The notes beneath the pieces are model-generated. The model worked only from the letters and a program-made list of their open reading frames with translations. It was not told the DNA's origin and ran no database searches. Both the position numbers and the translations under genes were made by a program. This document shows, piece by piece, positions 57,516 through 64,000 of a stretch of DNA of 64,000 bases. Position 1 is the first letter of the stretch. Each line of letters begins with the position of its first letter. The DNA comes from Tremella fuciformis (lineage: Eukaryota; Basidiomycota; Tremellomycetes; Tremellales; Tremellaceae): NCBI GenBank assembly GCA_032768795.1, contig CP136496.1, forward strand, positions 1,240,001 to 1,304,000. The letters run 5' to 3'.

Positions 57516-58281
57516 ATGCCTTCCCGCCGTACCGAGGACACAGTTCACAAGCCCCCCGTACATCAGTCTCGTGTCCATCTACCGACCTGGGTCAGGCAGT
57601 GAGCCTCGCTAATCGGTGGTCCTTGACCTGCAAATCTGCTACCTCCCTACGCGCCCGTCGACGACCGTCCCTTGTACCCCGTCAGCCCCCATCTCTACCA
57701 GCTTGCTCTCCCGACCATCCTCCCATCACCCGCGATCAACGACCGAAGCACCGTGATCGAGTCCGTGGTCACTGGAGCCAACGCTTACACACCTTCGCCC
57801 GACAACGCAACGACACGAGAGGCTACGCGCAAGTCCATCAACTCCAGGAGCGGCCGACCAGGAAGGCGGACATCAGAGCCAGGCTACAGTGGGGTTCAAT
57901 GAATCGCTGAACAATCACCACCCGCAATCGGGTATGATTGTTCAGTATCATTGAACCCCACTGTATCAAGGCATCGCAAGGTCTCGCCCCGCGTGAGTCA
58001 GGAGCGAACCTCACTCTCACCGCCAGCCTCTGTCCACGGGAGACAGGGGCGCTGATCTTTCAAGCTCAGCGAAAGGTCGTATCGTTCTCTCATTCCATGT
58101 CGACCTCATCTCTCCAACCTCTGTCTGCACGCTTGCCATCAACATCGCCAAGCACATGACGAGGAGTCTCAAGCACAGTCGCCGCTGTCAAGAGCCTGCC
58201 GAGTGTCGCCGATACACCTCCTTCGCTACTTATCCTTCTGACTTCCGACCGACCCGCCCGTGGATGGCGACGCGACGATGA
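57516..58281 (+). CDS. Candidate orphan gene containing a hairpin intron
   Basis: No family is recognised. A splice model keeps one frame: exons 57516-57598, 57686-57888, 57971-57992 and 58047-58281, total 543 nt, 180 aa. The start is MPSRRTEDTVHKPP. Exon 2 reads LALPTILPSPAINDRSTVIE and TGANAYTPSPDNATTREATR. The last exon contains GRIVLSFHVDLISPTSVCTL and IAKHMTRSL, and ends RPWMATRR. The third intron (57993-58046) has a good GTGAGT donor. The second intron coincides with an 81-bp foldback element. Without splicing it, the frame stops at 57900-57902 inside the element. First-intron length (87 nt) is above the local norm. The model is an inference from frame continuity and splice sites only. 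Confidence 0.3.
57885..57965. mobile_element. 81-bp foldback element (MITE- or introner-like) with TA flanks
   Basis: The left arm TACAGTGGGGTTCAATGA at 57885 matches the reverse complement of the right end (TCATTGAACCCCACTGTA at 57948-57965). Inner parts also pair (CTGAACAATCA with TGATTGTTCAG, and CCCG with CGGG) around a CAAT loop near 57925-57928. Both ends carry TA, so the unit reads TA-CAGTGGGG...CCCCACTG-TA, like a Tc1/mariner/pogo-type terminal repeat with TA target duplication. It has no coding capacity. A GT at 57889 in the left repeat and an AG at 57969-57970 just outside the right end would define an 82-nt intron. Confidence 0.7.
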
Positions 58282-58387
58282 GGAGCGGCCCCCCTATCGC
58301 ACAGCTGGCACAGCCGCGTCGAAGTCGAGCGTTACTTCACTGCGACATCGGCGGTCCATTGCTACACAACGCCGAGACCTTCACCGA

Positions 58388-58388
<1 letters not shown>

Positions 58389-58421
<33 letters not shown>
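58389..58421. repeat. 33-nt poly-C homopolymer
   Basis: An unbroken run of cytosines. Downstream of it the base composition becomes clearly more AT-rich for about 700-1,000 bp. It may be a true homopolymer or an assembly/sequencing artefact at a contig join. The long Pro run in the frame crossing it is not meaningful. Confidence 0.9.
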
Positions 58422-58422
<1 letters not shown>

Positions 58423-58780
58423 CGTGGCCGGCCAGACAGTCTGGCGAACGCGGTACAAACCGGACCGATACCGGAATTGAAACGACGACCATTCCTGAGC
58501 TCAATCTTTTTGCCACATTCAAATCTGACTACCTCCTCACCAGCTGGGATCTGGATGGGCAATCATCCATGGCAGATGCATACATGGTCAACAACCAACT
58601 TTGGGGCATTAAGAACAAAAATTGTCTGCATGACTTTGCAGAGTGGAGCTTGGATTGCTGTGGACACCTATATACAGTAGACTTGTGTATAAAAAGCAGT
58701 CAAGACATGAATTTCTTGCCTTTTTACACCAATGTCTGCCCACAATTCATAATGCTTTTTTAGAAAATGATGTTTAAAGT
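58422..58780. other. AT-richer block upstream of the tRNA gene
   Basis: Roughly 360 bp of lower GC sequence than the rest of the window, with a TATA-like TGTATAAAAAG near 58686-58696 about 90 bp before the tRNA. No supported protein gene; the frame 58260-58763 runs through the poly-C and is rejected. Confidence 0.4.
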
Positions 58781-58868
58781 GTCCGATTGGTGTAGAGGTA
58801 GCATATTTCTTTCGGGAATTAAATCCCCCACTTAGAAGTGGTCGTCGGTTCAATCCCGGCATCGGACC
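58781..58868 (+). tRNA. tRNA-Pro(CGG) with a 16-nt intron
   Basis: Acceptor stem GTCCGAT pairs perfectly with ATCGGAC, discriminator C (typical of eukaryotic tRNA-Pro). D-arm GTGT-AGAGGTA-GCAT carries the A box TGGTGTAGAGG. T-arm GTCGG-TTCAATC-CCGGC carries the B box GGTTCAATCC. The anticodon stem TTTCT pairs with AGAAG only if an intron is removed at the canonical 37/38 position: 58817-58832 (AATTAAATCCCCCACT). The mature loop is then TTCGGGT with anticodon CGG at 58813-58815. The intron's CCCC can pair with the CGGG around the anticodon, as eukaryotic pre-tRNA introns do. The variable loop is TGGTC. Removal would need the endonuclease and a ligase such as TRL1 at 17.0-19.9 kb. Confidence 0.88.
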
Positions 58869-58873
58869 TTTTT
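58869..58873 (+). terminator. RNA polymerase III T-run terminator
   Basis: Five T residues directly after the tRNA discriminator base, the standard Pol III stop signal. Confidence 0.8.
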
Positions 58874-59495
58874 GGGCTGCTTCCTGCCTTCCAGGACACC
58901 CAATCAGAGGCCTGGGACCGTCCTGAACGCTCGTTGGGCCGAAAGAATTGAAGAAATGGGTGTTTCACTGAATCAATCATCTGCATATGTATTTGTCCTA
59001 CCTCTTGAGAGTGGCCATTTGGTTCTCTGCACATTTCAGGACCTCCAGACATCATGGTGATCCCTTCTCTGACCCTTGATGAGGCCACATGGTTTTCTGC
59101 GCCCGTGCGGGCCGTTTTAGCGACGCACACGAAGTCGTACAGATTGATTGTCAGGTGTCCAGGCCCTCTTCGCCCTCCTGATTCTCATGACCAGTCTACA
59201 AATGGTTGTGTGTGTGTGTGCAGAGCACGCCATTGGTCCCCCGTCCTTGATTGCTTCTGATAAGACATTTATCGACTTATGCTCTTGCCTCTTTATCCAG
59301 CGGCTCAGAGTGCTTGCGGTGGTTGTGACAAGAGAAACAATATCACAGCTATCCCCACTCCAGTTCGCCAGACATATCACTTGCCTTTCTTGGTCGCCTT
59401 TCTTGGTCGCCCCACACGCCCTCGCTCAGCAGTAGGCCCCATCTGCGGAGACTGAAAGACTCGTCCGACTGGGCAAGCAGCAAATCCTATCCAGC
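58874..59495. other. Region between tRNA and candidate small gene
   Basis: Contains a TG microsatellite (about 59203-59221) and a short direct repeat TTTCTTGGTCGCC (59380-59411). A plus-strand frame (59148-59435) with hydrophobic segments is open, and may contribute 5' exons to the next candidate gene, but no domain is visible. Confidence 0.35.
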
Positions 59496-60041
59496 ATGCC
59501 GCACCACGCCGCTCAGCTCGTTCCGCCCTCCAAGAGCAACGACATCCAGGCGGACCCCACACTTATGGCGGCCTTTGATCATGTGGGCGCTCACCCATGC
59601 GAAGAAGCTTCACTGAGCGTCACCAGGAAGCGATGTCCCTACCGCAGCCTCAATCGGGACGGGGCGCCAGAGGCGAGAGTGTCGGAGCGTCGGCGGCCAC
59701 AGTTGAAGTCATGCCCAGCAATGACGTCGCGCCGGTACGAAGTCTCCCAAAGCCGGTGTCCGGTCCGAAGGTCAGCGCCGCCAAGCGTCCATTGGTGATC
59801 ATCGTGCCCGACCACGAGATGTTCCATCATGGTCTTGCGCAGATCATCAAGTCGACCGAGGTGTTTGTCAGACAGCACGTCTGTCAGTATTGTCTTCCAA
59901 CTGCTCGTTCTTTGCTAAGTCGTAGCGGCCTCGGATGCATATTTCACTCGTCATCGTCATCACCGAGCGAGGCGGGTGAAGGTGCGAGCTCTGCAGAGCG
60001 AGGACTTCAAATCGGACAAGACGCATCGTGGGCGGAAATGA
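59496..60041 (+). CDS. Candidate small gene of unknown function
   Basis: No family is recognised. Three exons join in a single frame: from the ATG at 59496 to 59582, then 59627-59882 and 59926-60041, total 459 nt, 152 aa. The 44- and 43-nt introns have a GTGGGC donor with CACCAG acceptor and a GTCAGT donor with TTTGCTAAG branch and CGTAG acceptor, matching local style. The protein has PHHAAQLVPPSKSNDIQADP, then AAKRPLVIIVPDHEMFHHGL and AQIIKSTEVFVRQHV, and a basic tail ending KSDKTHRGRK. The same frame is open upstream to 59436 (TERLVRLGKQQIL), so a longer N-terminus is possible. Support is frame continuity and splice sites only. Confidence 0.35.
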
Positions 60042-60523
60042 AGCACGCAGAGAGAGATTCTGGCGGGTTGCGATGGATTGTTGCTCCTGCTGTTGAAGTG
60101 GACCGGTGTGATGAGGCTGTACGGGCAGGCTTGTAGATGCTCCTGTACACCGTTGGGGCACCGTTGGCTGGGATTGGGCCGTGATTCGGAACACGAAAAA
60201 CCAGAAGACAGGTGTATCCGCGTCACTCGCCACAGTGAGGCTTTGGTCAAGAAGCGACGAGGGAGGCGCGCTCGCCTACTCAATGTCAGGATCAGTTTCA
60301 ACTCTGCATCATGCAGCATCACCCCCTGCAGATGGCGGTATATGCAGGATGACTGTACAACACGAGAAAATGAGGTTGCCAAAGTGTCCATTGGCGTGGA
60401 GGTCGGGCAGGTAGGTGTCGACTAGATATAAGGTGTGTGCGGGGTGAATGCCTGGCCCGCAGGCAATATAAGATGTGTCCCTCAGTAGCCTCGGTACTGA
60501 GCTGCTTGTGCATACCTGACCAG
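60042..60523. other. Intergenic, nothing recognised
   Basis: About 480 bp between the candidate gene and the stop of the sensor-like gene. Minor frames on both strands; no recognised feature. Confidence 0.35.
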
Positions 60524-61790
60524 TCAGCTCCAGAGGTTGCCAAAAGAACAGTGAGCTGACGGTCCGTCTGACCCTCCTGTCGGTCTGCCCAACCCGTAGG
60601 ATCCTCCTGGTAGCTGCGGCTCTGGGAAGGCCATTGTCTGACTTGTCATTGCGTGACCGTGGCCGCTGCCGCTCCCGACACTAGGTCCTCGTTGCAGATC
60701 AGCATAGCCTGCAGAGTTGTCAACCGGCTGATCCTGAGTCGGGTAATCGTACGCCTGCTGGTGCGCGTGGGGAGGGTAATCGTGCTCGTGCTGTGGCTGT
60801 TGCTGCTGGTAGTACGCGGCGTCGTAGTCGTATTGCTCGGCGTGCGCATACGGGTCCTGATTGTACATATTCTGGTCGTACATGCCTGTAGCACCGTGGC
60901 CGGCCACACCGGCTGTGAAGTCGTGCTCGGGAACACCTTCAACGCCTCGGGTATGGTCGAGCTCGGACACGAGTTGCTGCCTTTGTCGATCGGCATCAGC
61001 ATGCGAGGCGGTGCGCTGCAAGGTCTTCTCGAAGAAGTCTTCTCCGCCCATTCCATTTTGCGGCGAAAAGTCGATGGGCTTCATCTTCGAGTCGAATCGA
61101 TTGCTCGGCTTGAGCTTCCACTTGCGGAAGGCGGTCCACCCGATTGCAACAAGGCCAACGACAGCTGCGGCTACGATGATCCCAACCAGGGCTCCTTTGC
61201 TCAGACCACTCTTGGAAGACGAGGACGAGTCGGCAGCTGACGAGGCAGACTTGGTTGCTGACGCTGTGGTGCGCGTGGTGGAAGTGATGGTCTTCGTCAA
61301 CGAGGTCGAAGTGGTCGATGAGGTGGACGAGGTTGTGACCTGCGAGAGCGTTGTAGGCGTATCATCGAGTATAGTGGTGGAAGTGGTTGTCGGGGTAGAT
61401 ATGCTGGTCGTCGAGGTTGTCGAGGTAGACGAGGTCGTCGAGGAGATCGAGGTCTGCCAGTCAGCTATGGAACAGGCAAGACAGAGCGTCGCTGACCTCA
61501 GTAGTTGACGAGGTCAAGCTAGTAGTGCTGGACGAGCTCGGGGTGGTTGACGATGTCGCCGAAGACGTGGTCGAGGAGGACGCCGAAGTGGTCGTCGAGG
61601 AGGCCGAATCGCTAGCCCGCTCTGCAGAGATCGACGCCTCGGTAGCGTTGTCGATAGGCGCACCTGCCCGATCGACGAAGCGGGCGCGAGCAGCCTCAAC
61701 CGCATCGCGCACATGGTGTCGGCGGTAGTTCGGGAGGGTGTGGGCGAGTGCTGCGAGGGGCAGCACGACGAGGGCCGCAGAGAGACGCAT
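60524..61790 (-). CDS. Ser/Thr-rich single-pass membrane protein (MID2/WSC-style sensor-like)
   Basis: Two exons joined across a short intron near 61456-61500. A signal peptide (MRLSAALVVLPLAALAHTLP) precedes a short Arg-rich part, then a very Ser/Thr-rich ectodomain (over 150 residues; about half Ser/Thr) likely to be O-mannosylated. A single transmembrane helix follows (GALVGIIVAAAVVGLVAIGWTAF) with basic stop-transfer residues. The cytosolic tail is rich in Tyr, Gln and His (YDYDAAYYQQQQPQHEHDY) with NPF-free, Pro-rich ends. This layout matches fungal cell-wall stress sensors of the Mid2/Wsc type, but there is no Cys-rich WSC domain, so a Mid2-like role is inference. It ends FGNLWS. Confidence 0.6.
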
Positions 61791-62743
61791 GATGTCAGGT
61801 GCTGGGACAAAGGAAGGTGGTCTGTAAAGAGAGGACGAGCGTCAGCTCAAGCACTATAGGTCACGGCCGGTGCGACGAGGCTGAAAGAACGCAATGTTTG
61901 CTGCTGAGGCGAGTGGGCATGCGAGATGACCTACTGTTGGTCTTCTGGTTGTCGAGGCGAAGGCCGATGTCCGTCAGGGTGAGAGACAAGGTACCACCTC
62001 GTCGCGCTAACTTGTCGAGCGTTACCACGCGACGTCGATTCGCGTGTTTGGCCCAAGAAACGGTGGTCGCAGAAGTTGGCGACGCAAGGGGTAGTTGTAG
62101 GAAGTAGATGGAAAAGGAATGACAAAGAGATACAGAGATGAATGAGAGTAAGAGAAGCTGTGGCGGTGACAAGGTGGGATCGCGCATTGACCTCTTTACG
62201 CAGGGGCCAACAAAGGGAGGGGGGGAGAGGGGGATTGATGGTGTCCCTGGCCGACGCAAGCCTGGACCCCAAGAAAAGTCAGACGCGCTCAGATCGCCCG
62301 ACCACGCGACGTACTCCATCCCACGTGAAAAAGGACGGAACCTTTTTGTCCGGACCAACTCGTTATGACGATGGGTGGCCTATTGTATCTCGTACACTTC
62401 TCCTCAACCCCTATTACCCATTCAGTGTTCAGGAGAGCAGATGCCAACGACGACAGGCAGATCAAAAAGCTACTGGCTGATGATGCTCGATGAGACGCGT
62501 GCGGGACTGATGATTCTCCTTGACGGTGACTTGCGCTTTTGTGGTTCTGACCGTCATTCTTCGCTAGACTCATGGGGCAATTACCAAGTGGCGAGAGGGC
62601 GAGGGTATAATGAATGCTCGCCTGCAGCTGATCACCCACTCTTTCCTATCATCAGCATAACAGTCTGCACCTCACAGCACTGAGTGCTAGCCAATCCTCA
62701 CCTCTCTACACACGTCGCCGGACGACGCCGACCACGACTTACA
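61791..62743. promoter_or_regulatory. Divergent region, sensor-like gene / membrane-protein gene
   Basis: 950 bp between divergent starts. Pyrimidine-rich leader on the minus strand near 61900-62150, and GGGAGGGGGGGAGAGG at 62213-62230. Small frames on both strands but no domain; no named regulatory site recognised. Confidence 0.4.
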
Positions 62744-63886
62744 ATGTCGCCCGATATCAAGCCCTTCTTGCCCTCTCGTCCTTCCGGCCCAGTGTTCATC
62801 GCTCTCAATGTCCTCCGACTGCTCAGCATCATCGCTCTGCTTTTGTGTCTTGCGGCGAACTGTGTAACGATGGCCAGGTGGGCAATCGGGGATAGCGGTG
62901 AGAGGGAGGGCTGACCTCAGTGACATCAAGGCCATCAAGCATAGTCCCACCACTTCGTCCACCAGCGCCACAAGCGGCAATTCCACGACCACCCTTGACG
63001 AGATCGACTGCGACTACTACGAGTACTCGACCGTGCCGGACCAGACAGGCGGGCCGTTCTGGTCTATTCTCAACAGGCTTTTCATCGGCATGTTAAGCTA
63101 TTCTCCCCGTGCGATAGTAGCTGAGAAGCAGTGTTCGAGTGCCTCTTGTTGACCTTTGCTGAGGTTGGCTTCCCAAAGAGGCTCTTCGAGGACTTTGTGC
63201 CTGTGCTCGGACCTGGACATGGTCTCGGCTGCCTCGGAGTCTTTCAAGCTCTGTACGCCGCTCCCGCGGTGGGCACTGTTGCCACGCTCACGATCAGGAT
63301 CGGCGCCCAGGTGCTGTCGCACTACTGCGACCTGTTTCCTCAGGTGACGAGCTGGCTGCTGTTCATCATCGGCTGCCTCAACATCGTCGCGGTACGTCTG
63401 TCACTCGCCGATCCGCGGCGCTCACGCTCAGGGGCTCGTCTTCCGCTCCAAGGCCAAACCCAAGAGGCTGATCTTCTCGTGGGAGAACGTGTCTTCACTG
63501 TGAGTGCAGCTTCGTCACGGGGGCGGAGCTGACATATCAGCACTCCTCAGACCCGCATGGCAGCCACGGCGTGGGACATGGTGTCGGAGAAGAGGCGCCC
63601 AGCGCCGTCGACCACGTCTGAGGGCTCCGTCGGGGGCTCGCAGCCTCCCCTCTCGCGCTCGGCGAGCCAGCACTCCGACACGCCTCTGCTTCCGTCTGCT
63701 AACGTTCAACCTGGAGCCAGGTTCGGTGGCTTTGGCTTCGGCAAGCAAGGAGAGCGACAGGCGGCCGAGCGAGGCTTCAAGATCTCCCGTCCGCTCGAGA
63801 CGCTTCCCAGTGGGCCTCATCTCGATCGGAGCAAGGTCGGAGCTAATGCCATGCAGAATACGTCGTCTGAAAGATACTGTACATAG
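62744..63886 (+). CDS. Small fungal multi-TM membrane protein (DUF7598-like)
   Basis: Starts at 62744 (MSPDIKPFLPSRPSG). The first hydrophobic helix is VFIALNVLRLLSIIALLLCLAANCVTM. After an intron comes SDIKAIKHS and a Ser/Thr-rich acidic loop. The next membrane region is FECLLLTFAEVGFPKRLFEDFVPVLG, then HGLGCLGVFQALYAAPAVGTVATL and SWLLFIIGCLNIVA, then the cytosolic segment FRSKAKPKRLIF. The last exon is hydrophilic (KRRPAPSTTSEGS, GARFGGFGFGKQGER) and ends SSERYCT. A fungal family of four-helix membrane proteins starts the same way (GPVFxALNxLRxLSIxALLL). I link it to the DUF7598 type from memory, so the family name is tentative and function unknown. One intron appears to use a GC donor (G|GCATGT near 63089). 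Confidence 0.6.
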
Positions 63887-64000
63887 CCTTGACGGACATG
63901 ACGTAGATGTACATAAAGACATGACACGCCTGCATGCATTCATCACGCGAATGTTTCTCGTGCCGAGATTGATAGAGTTATCTTATCGGCCGGACCGTTG

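Noticed and set aside
58389..58421. Poly-C considered as a telomere or CRISPR-like repeat
   Set aside because: A homopolymer has no repeat unit or spacers, and nuclear fungal telomeres are TTAGGG-like; no CRISPR array exists in the window.
58260..58763. Frame with a long Pro run
   Set aside because: The Pro run is only the poly-C homopolymer; the two sides have different composition and do not form one protein.
60653..61240. 195-codon Val/Leu/Arg-rich plus-strand frame
   Set aside because: Antisense of the Gln/His/Tyr-rich tail and transmembrane part of the sensor-like gene.

Overview
The window is nuclear DNA of a filamentous or yeast-form basidiomycete. Nearly every gene is split by many small GT-AG introns, mostly 40-55 nt, with CTGAC/CTAAC-like branch sites just before the acceptor. 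Donors are often GTGAGT, GTGCGT or GTCAGT, base composition is GC-rich, and gene spacing is tight. The style and gene set (Trl1-type tRNA ligase, OCH1-like transferase, CCC2, Sds22, SET1) suggest a Tremellomycetes-like lineage. That placement is inference; no marker here proves it.

Layout, 0-16.3 kb: 3' end of a W2-domain (eIF5-mimic/BZW-like) gene (+), CobW/ZNG1 GTPase (-), OCH1-like glycosyltransferase (+), SDS22 (+), SET1 histone H3K4 methyltransferase (-), UFD4/TRIP12 HECT ubiquitin ligase (-). 17-29 kb: tRNA ligase TRL1 (+), OCA6-like pseudophosphatase (+), TIM10 (-), a mitochondrial-type rhodanese (-), coatomer gamma SEC21 (-), a secreted beta-helix GPI-type protein (+). 29-45 kb: SMC6 (-), an unrecognised multi-TM protein with charged and Ser-rich tracts (-), a GNAT acetyltransferase (-), mitochondrial LON/PIM1 (-), a disordered orphan (-). 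45-56 kb: copper ATPase CCC2 (+), GRIP golgin IMH1 (-), VPS20 ESCRT-III (+), a putative ORC6 (+), NAT4/NatD (-). 56-60 kb is an accessory-like stretch: candidate orphan genes, an 81-bp foldback element that may act as an intron, a 33-nt poly-C run, an AT-richer block and an intron-bearing tRNA-Pro(CGG) gene. 60.5-64 kb: a Ser/Thr-rich single-pass sensor-like protein (-) and a small multi-TM fungal membrane protein (+).

The genes are mostly unrelated housekeeping functions (translation/tRNA processing, chromatin, ubiquitin, Golgi/COPI/ESCRT traffic, mitochondria, DNA repair) and do not form a cluster. Neighbouring genes are often convergent or divergent with short spacers; in one pair the stop codons overlap.

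The most interesting signal is the hairpin at 57885-57965. It has TA-flanked, transposon-like terminal inverted repeats. It interrupts a reading frame that is restored if the element is spliced from GT (57889) to AG (57970), as expected of an introner-like element. Other points: a SET1 catalytic domain whose NHSCDPNC-equivalent motif lacks the expected Asn and zinc-binding Cys, frame-neutral introns inside conserved domains, and GC-AG introns.
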